From: Chloroflexota bacterium
GTDB lineage: Bacteria > Chloroflexota > Dormibacteria > Dormibacterales > Dormibacteraceae
Assembly (NCBI GenBank): GCA_005887685.1
Contig: VBHJ01000007.1
Location: 1-64,000 of the forward strand
Length of the DNA stretch: 64,000 nt
Reading direction: 5' to 3'
This document shows positions 1-9,616 of the stretch, one piece after another. A program made the translations under genes and the position numbers. The notes under the pieces are model-generated. The model was not told the DNA's origin. It saw only the letters and a program-made list of their open reading frames with translations, and did not search any database. The first letter of the stretch is position 1; each line of letters begins with the position of its first letter.

Positions 1-35
1 GAAGCGATCGCGATTGCCCGGTAGGCGCTGCTCAT
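1..35 (-). CDS. 5' end of a gene running off the window (partial)
   Basis: ATG at 35 on the minus strand opens a short frame (MSSAYRAIAIAS...) to the window edge, directly downstream of the DUF2087 gene. Confidence 0.35.
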   Translation of the reverse strand, partial: MSSAYRAIAIA

Positions 36-39
36 CGCG

Positions 40-354
40 TCACTCGTCCGGCCACGACGGCGGATCCCATCCTACGTTCGGCACGCTGCCCGTGCGCCAG
101 TACACGCTGCGGCGGCGCTGCATCAGCTCCTCGTCGATGAGGAACCGGCGAAGAGCCGCAAAATCGGGATGACGCCGAGAGATGATGCGGTTCACCTCAG
201 CTTCGGAATAGAGGTGAGCCGGCTGGAAGTCCTCCACGAGCCAGCGCAGCACGGCGAGCCGCTTCTTGCGCTGAACCGGAATGCGCATCAGCCTGCCCGC
301 CACGTCGACGAAATTTTCGAGCACGCGGGAATCGTCGGAGGGAGCTCGCGACAT
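40..354 (-). CDS. DUF2087 domain-containing protein
   Basis: 104 aa; 'RKKRLAVLRWLVEDFQPAHLYSEAEVNRIISRRHPDFAALRRFLIDEELMQRRRSVYWR' matches the DUF2087 pattern. Confidence 0.8.
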   Translation of the reverse strand: MSRAPSDDSRVLENFVDVAGRLMRIPVQRKKRLAVLRWLVEDFQPAHLYSEAEVNRIISRRHPDFAALRRFLIDEELMQRRRSVYWRTGSVPNVGWDPPSWPDE

Positions 355-378
355 GTACCTGACGAGTACGAAAGTACG

Positions 379-1902
379 TCAGCAGCCGGAGCGGCGCGCG
401 GCGGCCGCCTGTGCGTCGGACCAGTTGAACGCGGCCAGGGGGGCCGCATAGACCCGTTCACCGGCACAGGCAGCCTTGTCTACCTGGCTTTGCAGCGCCT
501 GGTCAAGAAAAGTACGCGAAGCCAGCAGCGCCGGCGTGGCGTCACTCGAAAGCTGTGACAGGTAGTCGCCGTCGATCTTGTGCGCGGTTTGCGCGTGGTT
601 CGTGTTGAACGCGACGACCAGCGCCTCCGGGTTGATGAAGTTCAAGCCCAGCAGCACAGTCAGCGCGCTTGCGACCGTTGCCCCCACGAACCACCGGCGC
701 CGCGACCACAATCCGACAAAGTCGGCGGCAAGTAACAGGAACACCACGGCGATCCATACGGCAAAGACATGGCTGTACAGGCGGAGCATCGTGAAGCCGA
801 AGGCCTCTTCGTAAAGGCTCAGGCGTCGAAACGCGACCACGTCGACCATCAACGTAAGTGCGATCGCACACTCGGCCAGGACCATGAAGGCAAGCGCATT
901 CCTGCGGTTGGAGAACTTGCTGATGCGGCTGAACAGGAAAAGCACCGCGAGCGTAATGCCGCTCACCCACAGGAGCTGGAAGAAACCTGAGCGCGCGTAG
1001 TCCGCGTAGGTCACGCCGGCGGACCTCAACGTGTCGGCGGCGGCACCACTTGCGGCCAGTACCTGGGCGATGGCGAATGCGGCGAACACAGCATCCAGGA
1101 TGGCAAGCACGACCAGCGCTTCGGTCCCGCCCAGGCGCCAGGCCGGGCCATCGAACCGATCCAAGGGCTCGGACGCCGCCAGCCGCAGCAGCCCCGCTGC
1201 GCAAAGCGATCCGACGGCGATGAACAGGACGTCGAGCAGCAACCGGCCTACGTCGATGTTCAAGTTGAAGAACGAAGCAAAGACCGGGTCGGCCGACGCG
1301 AGCAGGCCGGCGAGCAACGCGGCGATGGGGACCGCGATGAGCACGCCTCGAAGAAGCGGCACGGCGGCGGCCAACCTGCCTCGAGTCTTCAGCAGGGGCC
1401 GCCCGACAAACCCGACGCCGGCCGCGACCTGGACCAAAGCCTGCACCGCACGTGCGGCGAGCTCGGCCACCCCGAGGTCGAACGCCGACCCCCTGACGGC
1501 CACCGAGGCGGCGAGGCCAACCAGTGCCACCGCTGCGATGAGGTCCGGCCAAAGCAGCCATGGGCTGGCGCGCAGAGTGAACCAGCACGCGAACAGGGCC
1601 GCCAGCGCGACCAGGATTCTCGACTCTGGTCGTTCGAGGCGGCCGAGACGGATCACGACCACCGCGCCGATCAAGAACGTGATCGAGGCCCCGAGGCCGA
1701 ACGTTCCGGTCCGAATCCATTGGTCGGCGACGACTCCGATCAGTAGTGCTGCCACGGCAGCGGCCCACGTGGCGTTGAATCGGACCGCCGGACTCGCCCA
1801 GGAGGGAACGGTCACCGCCACCGGCTGCCATGCCGTTCCATCCCAGCGCCAACGGCCGTCCGCCGACAGCTGACCGACCTCCGCAGGAGTGACGTCCGCC
1901 AC
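379..1902 (-). CDS. DUF4153/DUF4173-like multi-pass membrane protein with N-terminal W-x-W-D-G motif
   Basis: 507 aa, many hydrophobic segments, 'LLASADPVFASFF' signature; N-terminal 'SADGRWRWDGTAWQPV'. Confidence 0.75.
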   Translation of the reverse strand: MADVTPAEVGQLSADGRWRWDGTAWQPVAVTVPSWASPAVRFNATWAAAVAALLIGVVADQWIRTGTFGLGASITFLIGAVVVIRLGRLERPESRILVALAALFACWFTLRASPWLLWPDLIAAVALVGLAASVAVRGSAFDLGVAELAARAVQALVQVAAGVGFVGRPLLKTRGRLAAAVPLLRGVLIAVPIAALLAGLLASADPVFASFFNLNIDVGRLLLDVLFIAVGSLCAAGLLRLAASEPLDRFDGPAWRLGGTEALVVLAILDAVFAAFAIAQVLAASGAAADTLRSAGVTYADYARSGFFQLLWVSGITLAVLFLFSRISKFSNRRNALAFMVLAECAIALTLMVDVVAFRRLSLYEEAFGFTMLRLYSHVFAVWIAVVFLLLAADFVGLWSRRRWFVGATVASALTVLLGLNFINPEALVVAFNTNHAQTAHKIDGDYLSQLSSDATPALLASRTFLDQALQSQVDKAACAGERVYAAPLAAFNWSDAQAAAARRSGC

Positions 1903-2014
1903 CAGAGGGATGAACCGCGCCGAGGGCCAGAGGGTTACGTCTTGTCAGATGTTGAACGACTTTGTATCCGGCCGATTTGGCCTCCTGGCACCCAAAAACG
2001 TCGATTCGATCCGG

Positions 2015-2106
2015 TGGCGGAGGGGCTGGGATTTGAACCCAGGATAGGCTTGCACCTATAACAGTTTTCAAGACTGTCGCCATCAACCGGACTCGGCCAC
2101 CCCTCC
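2015..2106 (-). tRNA. tRNA-Ser (anticodon UGA)
   Basis: Reverse complement GGAGGGGTGGCCGAGTCCGGTTGATGGCGACAGTCTTGAAAACTG...GGGTTCAAATCCCAGCCCCTCCGCCA: acceptor stem, long variable arm, T-arm, TGA anticodon and encoded CCA. Confidence 0.95.
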
Positions 2107-2121
2107 GTTGGGCGAAAGGGA

Positions 2122-3384
2122 TTATCGCGCCCCGATCAGTTCTACCCCGCCCATGTATGGCTTCAACGCGTCCGGCAGCGCGATCATCCCGTCGGAGCGT
2201 TGGTACGTCTCCATGATCGCGTCGATCGTCCTTGGCAGCGCCAGGCCGGAACCGTTGATCGTGTGCGCGAACCTCGGCGGTGCGCCCCGGCTCGGCCGGT
2301 ACCGAATGTTCGCCCGCCTCGCCTGGAAGTCGCTGAACACGGAGCAGGATGACACCTCGAGGTAGCGATCGAGCCCCGGAGCCCATGCATTGAGGTCGTA
2401 CTTCTTGTACTGCGCAAAACCCATGTCGCCGGTGCACATCGCCATCGCCTGATAGTGGAGCCCGAGGCGCTGCAGGATGTCTTCCGCGTCGCGGGTCAAC
2501 TGCTCGAACTCGTCTAACGAAGTCTCGGCGGTTGTCACTTTGACCAGCTCGACTTTGGAGAACTGATGCATACGGATGAAACCGCGCGTGTCCTTGCCCG
2601 CCGCGCCCGCCTCGGTCCGCCATGAAGGCGCGTACGACACGTACTTCAGCGGCAGCTGGTCGCCATCCAGGATCTCTTCGCGGTGGAAGTTCGTGACAGG
2701 GACCTCAGCGGTCGGTATCAGCCAGAGATCCCGATCCTCCACCTTGAACAGCTGGTCGGCGAACTTGGGGAGGTTCGCGGTGCCTACCATCGCAGCCGAG
2801 TTGACCAGCATCGGCGTCCACAGCTCGGTGTAGCCGTGCTCGCGGGTGTGCACGTCGAGCATGAACTGAACCAGCCCGCGCTCCAGGCGCGCACCGTCGC
2901 CGACCAGAAAGGCAAATCGCGAACCCGAGATACGCACCGCTCGCTCGAAGTCCATGATCCCGAGCGATTCACCGAGGTCAAAGTGGGTGCGCGGCACAAA
3001 ACCGAGGTCGGGCTTCTCCCCCCACTCCCTGATCACGACGTTCTCGGCCTCCGTCTCGCCGATGGGCACCGATTCGTGAAATAGGTTCGGCACGCGCAGC
3101 AGCAGGTCGTCGAGCTCGCTCTTGAGCGCATCCGCCAGGGCAAGCTCGCTCTTGGCGGCATCTGCCATCTGGCGCAGCCTCGCCTTCAGAGCTTCGTCTC
3201 GCGTCTTCGCGAACTGCTTCGACAGCTCGTTCTGCTCCGCCTTGATTTCCTCCGCCCGATGCTGGCGGGCGCGCCATTCCTGGTCCAGATCCAGGATCTC
3301 GTCCACCGGCGCCGGCTCGCCCTTCAACTCGCCGGCCCGCCGCACGGCATCTGGGTTGGCGCGGATGAATTCCAGGGAGAGCAT
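2122..3384 (-). CDS. serS: seryl-tRNA synthetase
   Basis: MLSLEFIRANPDAVRRAGELKGEPAPVDEIL..., class II motifs 'PTAEVPVTNFHREEIL', 'FIRMHQFSKVELV'; start set at 3384 overlapping the lysS stop. Confidence 0.95.
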   Translation of the reverse strand: MLSLEFIRANPDAVRRAGELKGEPAPVDEILDLDQEWRARQHRAEEIKAEQNELSKQFAKTRDEALKARLRQMADAAKSELALADALKSELDDLLLRVPNLFHESVPIGETEAENVVIREWGEKPDLGFVPRTHFDLGESLGIMDFERAVRISGSRFAFLVGDGARLERGLVQFMLDVHTREHGYTELWTPMLVNSAAMVGTANLPKFADQLFKVEDRDLWLIPTAEVPVTNFHREEILDGDQLPLKYVSYAPSWRTEAGAAGKDTRGFIRMHQFSKVELVKVTTAETSLDEFEQLTRDAEDILQRLGLHYQAMAMCTGDMGFAQYKKYDLNAWAPGLDRYLEVSSCSVFSDFQARRANIRYRPSRGAPPRFAHTINGSGLALPRTIDAIMETYQRSDGMIALPDALKPYMGGVELIGAR

Positions 3385-4766
3385 TACGACTCCGGCTTCA
3401 TCACCGGGAACAGGATCACGTCCCGGATCGATGGCTGATCCATCAAGAGCATGACCAGGCGGTCGAGACCCACGCCCATCCCCCCGCACGGCGGCAGCCC
3501 GTACTCGACGGCGCGCAAGAAGTCCTCGTCCATCGGATGCGCCTCTACATTTCCCGCCGCACGCAACGCAGCCTGCGCCTCGAACCGCGCCCGCTGGTCG
3601 ACTGGATCGGTGAGCTCCGTGAACGCGTTGGCGTACTCACGACCCAGCATGACGAGCTCGAAACGTTCGACAAATCGGGGATCGTCCTGCCGCGGGCGCG
3701 CCAGGGGGGAGACCTCCACCGGATAGTCCAGGACGAAGGTCGGCTGGCGCAGGCGTGGCTGGACGTGCTCCTCGAAGAGATCGTTCAACTCCTCGCCCAC
3801 GGCTTGGCGGCCGGTGTGCTCGAGTACCAGGTCGGCCATCCGCTCGCGCCGGTAAGGCGGGGTGAGATCGACCGGCTCGCCCTCGTATGAAGTCTCGAGC
3901 GGCCGGCCCGCGGCCATCGCCGAAACGACGATGAGGTCTTCGGCCAGCTGCATCATGTCTTCGTAGTCGGCGTATGCCTGGTAACACTCCATCAGCGTGA
4001 ACTCGGGATTGTGCCGCGGCGAAAGGCCCTCATTCCGGAAGACGCGCCCAACCTCGTAGACCCGCTCAAATCCGCCGACCAAAAGCCGCTTCAGGTGCAG
4101 CTCAAGTGCGATGCGAAGGTAGAGGTCGCGGCCGAGCGCGTTGTGGTGCGTCTGGAAAGGTCTCGCGTGCCCGCCGCCCGGCACCTCCTGCAGCACCGGC
4201 GTCTCGACGTCGATGAAGCCACGCTCGTCGAGAAGTCCCCGGATCGCGGTGATGATCCTGGTTCGCGCCCGAAACACCTCGCGGACCTCAGGGTTGGCGA
4301 GCAGGTCGACGTAGCGCTGCCGGTAGCGGATCTCCACGTCCTTCAGGCCGTGCCACTTTTCGGGCAGCGGGCGCAGGGACTTCGTCAGCAGCCGGAACGA
4401 CTGGACTTCGACAGTGATCTCGCCGCGCTTGGTGCGGAAGATCGGCCCTGTGACGCCAATGATGTCGCCGAGGTCAAGGTCGGCGTAACGCGCGAACTCT
4501 TCGTCACCCAGGACGCTGCGGTTGGCCATCAGCTGGATGCGCCCTCGTCCGTCCTGCAGGTCCGCGAAAACCAGCCCGCCCTGCTGGCGCTTGACCATCA
4601 GCCGGCCCGCGACCGAGACGGGCTCCGAGCGCTCCGCGTCACCGAGCAGCGCCTTCGCCGCCTCGCTGCTGTGGGTCGGCTGAAATCCACGCGAGTAGGG
4701 GTCGATGCCGGCAGCGCGCAGCCGCTCGACTTTCTCCAGCCGGTCGCGCATGAACTCGTCCGCCAC
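3384..4766 (-). CDS. lysS: lysyl-tRNA synthetase (class II)
   Basis: OB-fold region then 'RYRQRYVDLLANPEVREVFRARTRIITAIRGLLDERGFIDVETPVLQ', 'GGMGVGLDRLVMLLMDQPSIRDVILFPVMKPES'. Confidence 0.95.
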   Translation of the reverse strand: MADEFMRDRLEKVERLRAAGIDPYSRGFQPTHSSEAAKALLGDAERSEPVSVAGRLMVKRQQGGLVFADLQDGRGRIQLMANRSVLGDEEFARYADLDLGDIIGVTGPIFRTKRGEITVEVQSFRLLTKSLRPLPEKWHGLKDVEIRYRQRYVDLLANPEVREVFRARTRIITAIRGLLDERGFIDVETPVLQEVPGGGHARPFQTHHNALGRDLYLRIALELHLKRLLVGGFERVYEVGRVFRNEGLSPRHNPEFTLMECYQAYADYEDMMQLAEDLIVVSAMAAGRPLETSYEGEPVDLTPPYRRERMADLVLEHTGRQAVGEELNDLFEEHVQPRLRQPTFVLDYPVEVSPLARPRQDDPRFVERFELVMLGREYANAFTELTDPVDQRARFEAQAALRAAGNVEAHPMDEDFLRAVEYGLPPCGGMGVGLDRLVMLLMDQPSIRDVILFPVMKPES

Positions 4767-4785
4767 GACCCGAAAAGGTTAGCGG

Positions 4786-5634
4786 CTAAAGAGCGAGCTC
4801 CTGCTCCTCGGCCGCAGGGAATGAGTTCACTTCTTGCCCGCCCGCCGCGCGGTGGTTGCCCAATGCCTGCTCGATCAGCGCGTCGACCTCGATGTCGGAA
4901 TGCAGCGGGTCGTGGTGAAAGAACGCAAGCTCCTTGACCCCCGCCTGCTCGGCCAGCGACAGAGCCTCCTCGTACGTCGAGTGCCCGAACCCGGCGTGCG
5001 TCTTGTATTCCTCCGCGCTGTACTGCGCGTCGTGGACCAGCAGGTCTGAGTCGCGGCACCAGTTCGCCAGGTCTTTCACCGTCCCGTTCGTGCCGTTGGC
5101 GAACAAAGCGATCTCGTTGTCGGTCGCAAACGTGAAGCGTGAGGAACCTTCGTCGATGCGATAACCGAAGGTCGGGATTGGGTGCATCAAGAGATGCGGT
5201 GTGATACGGAGCGACCCCACCTCGAACGTCTCTCCCGGGTTCCGCTCGATGAACTCCATCTCGGCGGGCATGTGGCTCAGCTGGACCGGAAAGTACGCGG
5301 GATCCGTCTGATCGGCGAAGGCGGCTTGCAGCGACTTGGCCGATCCAGCCGGCCCAACGATGGTCAGCGTCGTCCCAGGCACGAACGCCGGCAGAAAGAA
5401 CGGAAAGCCCTGGATGTGGTCGAGGTGTGTGTGCGTGATCAGGAGGTGCGCCTGCAGCGGCTCAGTCGGACTGCATGCATTGCCGAGCTCCGCGATTCCA
5501 GAGCCCGAGTCGATGATGAGCATGTTGTTTTCTCTGTCGCGTACCTCGATGCACGTCGTGTTGCCTCCGTAGCGAAGCGTCCGGCGGCCAGGTGTTGGTC
5601 GCGTGCCCCGCGTGCCCCAGAACTTGATCCTCAT
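4786..5634 (-). CDS. MBL-fold metal-dependent hydrolase
   Basis: 'THTHLDHIQGFPFF' (HxHxDH-type motif), N-terminal 'MRIKFWGTRGTRPTPGRRTLRYGGNTTCIEV'; ATGA overlap with the HD-GYP gene. Confidence 0.85.
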   Translation of the reverse strand: MRIKFWGTRGTRPTPGRRTLRYGGNTTCIEVRDRENNMLIIDSGSGIAELGNACSPTEPLQAHLLITHTHLDHIQGFPFFLPAFVPGTTLTIVGPAGSAKSLQAAFADQTDPAYFPVQLSHMPAEMEFIERNPGETFEVGSLRITPHLLMHPIPTFGYRIDEGSSRFTFATDNEIALFANGTNGTVKDLANWCRDSDLLVHDAQYSAEEYKTHAGFGHSTYEEALSLAEQAGVKELAFFHHDPLHSDIEVDALIEQALGNHRAAGGQEVNSFPAAEEQELAL

Positions 5635-7454
5635 CGAGGGGCCGCGGGCACGTAGATCTTTTTCGCGATGAATATCTCGAGCAGGTCGCGGTCGAGCTTT
5701 CCCTGGTTCGCCTCTTCATGCAGGATGTCGAGCGCGGTCGTCGGAGGGACCGCCCTCTTGTACGGACGGTCTTGCGCCGTGAGCGCGTCGTAAATGTCGG
5801 CGATCGTCATCATGCGAGCCTGCAGCGGGATCTGGTCGCCAGTGAGCCCACGTGGGTAACCGGAGCCGTCCAGCTTTTCATGATGACCGTACGCGATCTC
5901 GGGGATGCCTTTCATCACCGGCGTCCAGGGGATCTTGGTCAGGAAGTGGAAGCTGTGGGTCACGTGTGACTCCATCTCGAGGCGTTCCTGCGGATCGAGC
6001 GTCCCCTTTCGAATGCTCAGGAAACGGAACTCCTGCGGTTCGAGCATCGGATGCGCCCGTCCCGCGATGTCGTAGTAGGTCTGCTGCGCGAGGAACTCGA
6101 TCATCGATGCCTTGTCCTCGGGCATCACGCTCGGCTCGTTGGCCACGACGATGGACTCGACCCACCTGTCGAGCTGGGTCAGCTCCTCCTGGAGGCGCTG
6201 ATCGATCTCGGTGAGATACGAGCCGTTGCGCCCCGCCTGCATCGCCTCCAGCTTCTCCATCGCGTACTTGACCTGCACCGACCGCTCGATGAACTCGAAT
6301 CGCGCCTGTATCACCTCGAGCTGGCCGGGGATGAGCTTTTTGGCCTTGATGAGAATGTGCTCGCGCACACCGACCTTGCCGAAGTCGTGCAGAAGACACG
6401 CGTAGCGCAGCTCCTTGAACTGGTCCTCGGTCAGCTGGACGTCGCTGTACTTGCCGACGCCGATTTCAGTCACCGCGTGAGCGAGCGACGTCGTGAGACC
6501 TTCGACCCGCCCGGAGTGACCGGCCGTGCTCGGGTCTCGTTGCTCGATCGCCGTGACGCTCGCCTGCACAAAGCCGTCGAACAATGCCTGGATCGAGTCG
6601 ATCAAATTCTTGTTGTCCAGCGCCACAGCAGCCTGGCTGGCGATCGATTCGATCATCTCCACGTCGTCCGGCTGGAAGCTGATGACCTCCGATTCGACGG
6701 TGCCGACGGTGAGGCGCGTCTCGAACCGCCGCTTGGCGTTGATGAGCTGCACCGCGCCGACGACCTCGTTGTTGTAGTTGCGCATCGGCACCGTCAACAT
6801 CGATTTCGTCCGGTAGCCGAACTGCGAGTCAAAGCTCTTGCCCCCGGGCGGTTTGCCGGGCGGCGGGTTGTAGGCGTCGTCGTAGATCTGGCTCGCGCCC
6901 ATCGAGACCGTGTAACCCACGACCGACTTGTCGTCGACGGGCACGGTAAACGCCGAGTAGGTGCTCTTGTCGATGGAGTGGTTCTGACTCGAAGCCAGGA
7001 AGAGCTTTGCTTCGCCGCTCTCCTGCATCTTCAGCCACAGGCTTGCGCCATCCGCGTGCGTCAGCTGACGCATCGTCGTGAGGATGAACGACTGCAGTCG
7101 ATCGATGTCCTTCTCGGCCGAGAGGGCGATTCCGATCCGGTTGAGCTCGCGGAACTGGCGGTGGCGCCGGTGCGCCTCGCCCTCCAGCTGGGTGACCTGC
7201 TGTTTCAGGGCGACGTTCTCCATGGCGACCCGGACCAGCTCTCGCAAGGCGGCCGGTGAAGCGTCTGGCGGCAGCTCGATCGCCATGCCCGCCAGGCGCT
7301 CCGGCGCCTGCTGGCCCGGTCCAAGCAGGATCAGGGCAGGCTGCTCGACCTTGGCGGGGTCGGTCAGCTTTTCGGTTTCCAGGCCGGTCGCGGCCAGGGC
7401 CGTGGGCTGGTCACGGTCCAGCACATAAAGGTGAAACCTAGGCGCCGTCTTCAT
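5631..7454 (-). CDS. GAF and HD-GYP domain protein (putative cyclic-di-GMP phosphodiesterase)
   Basis: GAF-like N-terminal part; 'RYACLLHDFGKVGV' and 'HHEKLDGSGYPRGLTGDQIPLQARMMTIADIYDALTAQDRPYK'. Confidence 0.88.
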   Translation of the reverse strand: MKTAPRFHLYVLDRDQPTALAATGLETEKLTDPAKVEQPALILLGPGQQAPERLAGMAIELPPDASPAALRELVRVAMENVALKQQVTQLEGEAHRRHRQFRELNRIGIALSAEKDIDRLQSFILTTMRQLTHADGASLWLKMQESGEAKLFLASSQNHSIDKSTYSAFTVPVDDKSVVGYTVSMGASQIYDDAYNPPPGKPPGGKSFDSQFGYRTKSMLTVPMRNYNNEVVGAVQLINAKRRFETRLTVGTVESEVISFQPDDVEMIESIASQAAVALDNKNLIDSIQALFDGFVQASVTAIEQRDPSTAGHSGRVEGLTTSLAHAVTEIGVGKYSDVQLTEDQFKELRYACLLHDFGKVGVREHILIKAKKLIPGQLEVIQARFEFIERSVQVKYAMEKLEAMQAGRNGSYLTEIDQRLQEELTQLDRWVESIVVANEPSVMPEDKASMIEFLAQQTYYDIAGRAHPMLEPQEFRFLSIRKGTLDPQERLEMESHVTHSFHFLTKIPWTPVMKGIPEIAYGHHEKLDGSGYPRGLTGDQIPLQARMMTIADIYDALTAQDRPYKRAVPPTTALDILHEEANQGKLDRDLLEIFIAKKIYVPAAPR

Positions 7455-7463
7455 CGGAGTGTC

Positions 7464-8243
7464 TTATCTAGCACCCCCGTCAGAGTTTTGAGCGTAGATA
7501 AGGCGTAAACCCTCGAGAGTGAGTAGCGGGTCGGTGGTTTCTATGACGTGGGTCAGGCCGGCGACGAGAGACGCCTGGCCGCCGGTCGCCACAACCCTCG
7601 CCTGGCCGCCCAGCTCGTCGACCATCCGCTTGACCATCCCCTCGACCTGGGCGACGAAGCCCCAGACGAGGCCGGACTGGATCGAGGCCACGGTGTTCCG
7701 GCCGATCACCGAGTCCGGCGCCACCGGCTCGACCCTGCGGAGCATCGCGGTCTGCGAGACCAGCGCATCGAGCGAGATCTCGACTCCCGGCGCGATCGCC
7801 CCGCCGAGGTAATCGCCCTCGGCGTTGATCGCGTCGTAGGTCACCGCCGTGCCGAAGTCGATCACCACGACCGGTCCGCCGTACTTCGAGTAGGCGGCCA
7901 GCGCGTTGGCGATGCGATCGGCGCCGACATCCTTCGGGTTGTCATAGCGGATGCGGACGCTGGTCTTGACGCCGGGACCGACCATCACCGGCTCGCATTT
8001 CAGGTAGCGGCGGGAGGCTTCGACCAGCGCAGGATTGATCGTCGGCACGACGCTGGAGATCACGACGCCGGTCACCACCGCGAGCTCGAGGTCCTTGAGC
8101 GCGAACAGCTGCCGTAGCTCGACCGCCAGCTCGTCCGCCGTCCATTCGCGGCGAGAGGTCAGGCGCCAGTCGGCGGCAAGACGCTCCCCTTCGAACAGGG
8201 CCAGCGTCACGTTCGTGTTGCCGACGTCGACCGCAAGCAGCAT
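7464..8243 (-). CDS. coaX: type III pantothenate kinase
   Basis: 'MLLAVDVGNTNVTLALFEGERL', 'VVIDFGTAVTYDAI', 'YLGGAIAPGVEISLDALVSQTAML'. Confidence 0.93.
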   Translation of the reverse strand: MLLAVDVGNTNVTLALFEGERLAADWRLTSRREWTADELAVELRQLFALKDLELAVVTGVVISSVVPTINPALVEASRRYLKCEPVMVGPGVKTSVRIRYDNPKDVGADRIANALAAYSKYGGPVVVIDFGTAVTYDAINAEGDYLGGAIAPGVEISLDALVSQTAMLRRVEPVAPDSVIGRNTVASIQSGLVWGFVAQVEGMVKRMVDELGGQARVVATGGQASLVAGLTHVIETTDPLLTLEGLRLIYAQNSDGGAR

Positions 8244-8257
8244 GGGCGGCCCGAACT

Positions 8258-9616
8258 CTACTTCGTGAGGGGGTGCCGCGGGACGATCTTGGTCGTGCGG
8301 CGCAGCGCCGCCGCTTCCCGGCGCAATGCTTTGGCGCGCGAAGTGACTCGAAGCCGGCTCGGGCCCCCTTCGAGATCGCGCTTGGCGACGGACGCCTTGG
8401 CGTCCCAGGGGGCTGCAAACCCGCCCTCCCGCACCTGGCGGCCGACCTTCTCATGCGCCCGGCGGAACGGTGTCCCCGACCGCACCAGCTCCTCGGCCGC
8501 GTCGGTGGCCAGCAAAAGCGGGTCCGCCGCTGCGGCGAGCAGTCTTTCGCGGTCGAACTCGAGGTGCTGGACCAGAAGCGCCGCGGCTCTCAGCGAGTCA
8601 AGCACGTTCTCGACCGCGGCGAACAGCGCCGGCTTGTCCTCCTGGAGGTCCCGGTCGTAGGCCAGTGGCAGGCCCTTGAGCACGGTGGCCAGCGCCACGA
8701 GCCCGCCCAGAGATCGGCCGGCCCGGCCGCGCAGGAGCTCGGCGATGTCGGGGTTCTTCTTCTGCGGCATCAGGCTCGATCCGGTCGCGATCTCATCCGC
8801 CAGCTTCACGAAGCCGAACTCCGAGCTCGCCCACAGCACGACGTCCTCGCCCAACCGGCTGAGGTGGATTGAAGTTGAAACACACGCGTAGGCGAGGTCC
8901 AGGGCAAAGTCGCGATCCGAAACCGCATCCATGCTGTTTTCGGTAAGCGCCGGAAGTCCGAGCTCCCGCGCCACGACCCGCCGCGCCAGCGGCAGGGTGG
9001 AGCCGGCCAGCGCCCCCGACCCGAGCGGCATCCGCCCGGCTGACTCGAACGCGATGCCGAAGCGCCGCGCGTCGCGCAGCAGAGGCTCGGCGTGGGCCAA
9101 CAGGTGATGGCCGACCGTCACCGGCTGCGCGCGCTGCAGGTGTGTGTATCCCGGCATGAGCCAGGCGGCGTGCGCAACCGCCTTGGTGGAGAGCACATCG
9201 ATCAGCTGCGCAAGGCCGGCGACGGCCTCATTCGCGGCGTCGCGGCAGTAGAGCCTCAGGTCGAGTGCCACCTGGTCGTTGCGCGACCGGCCGGCGTGCA
9301 GTGCAGCCCCGGCGGGGGTGATCTCGGTGAGCCGCCTCTCGATCGCGGTGTGGATGTCTTCGTCCGAGGGTTGAAACTTGAAATCGCCGTCGTCGAGCTC
9401 CCGCTTGATCCGTCGCAGTCCCCGCTCGATCGCGGTGAGCTGGGACCGGGAAAGGAGGCCCGCGGCCTTGAGTCCCCGCGCGTGCGCGATGCTCCCGGCG
9501 ATGTCGTACGGATAGAGCTCGTAGTCAGTTTCGAGCGAAGACGCAAAGCGCTCGAGCTCGGGCAGCAGCCCGCCAGTGAATCGCCCGCTCCAGAGCTTTC
9601 CGGTGAGCTTCGCTAT
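8258..9616 (-). CDS. argH: argininosuccinate lyase
   Basis: Conserved ArgH N-terminus 'KLWSGRFTGGLLPELERF', 'HAGRSRNDQVALDLRLYCRD', 'GSSLMPQKKNPDIAELLRGRAGR'; the reading frame must extend to about 9616, where the codon is ATA (no ATG/GTG/TTG in frame). Confidence 0.88.
   Translation of the reverse strand: MAKLTGKLWSGRFTGGLLPELERFASSLETDYELYPYDIAGSIAHARGLKAAGLLSRSQLTAIERGLRRIKRELDDGDFKFQPSDEDIHTAIERRLTEITPAGAALHAGRSRNDQVALDLRLYCRDAANEAVAGLAQLIDVLSTKAVAHAAWLMPGYTHLQRAQPVTVGHHLLAHAEPLLRDARRFGIAFESAGRMPLGSGALAGSTLPLARRVVARELGLPALTENSMDAVSDRDFALDLAYACVSTSIHLSRLGEDVVLWASSEFGFVKLADEIATGSSLMPQKKNPDIAELLRGRAGRSLGGLVALATVLKGLPLAYDRDLQEDKPALFAAVENVLDSLRAAALLVQHLEFDRERLLAAAADPLLLATDAAEELVRSGTPFRRAHEKVGRQVREGGFAAPWDAKASVAKRDLEGGPSRLRVTSRAKALRREAAALRRTTKIVPRHPLTK

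Noticed and set aside
542-2623. 693-aa minus-strand ORF across DUF4173, tRNA-Ser and serS
   Set aside because: Shadow frame in high-GC DNA: R/G/P-rich with no domain signature, and overlaps a tRNA and better-supported genes.
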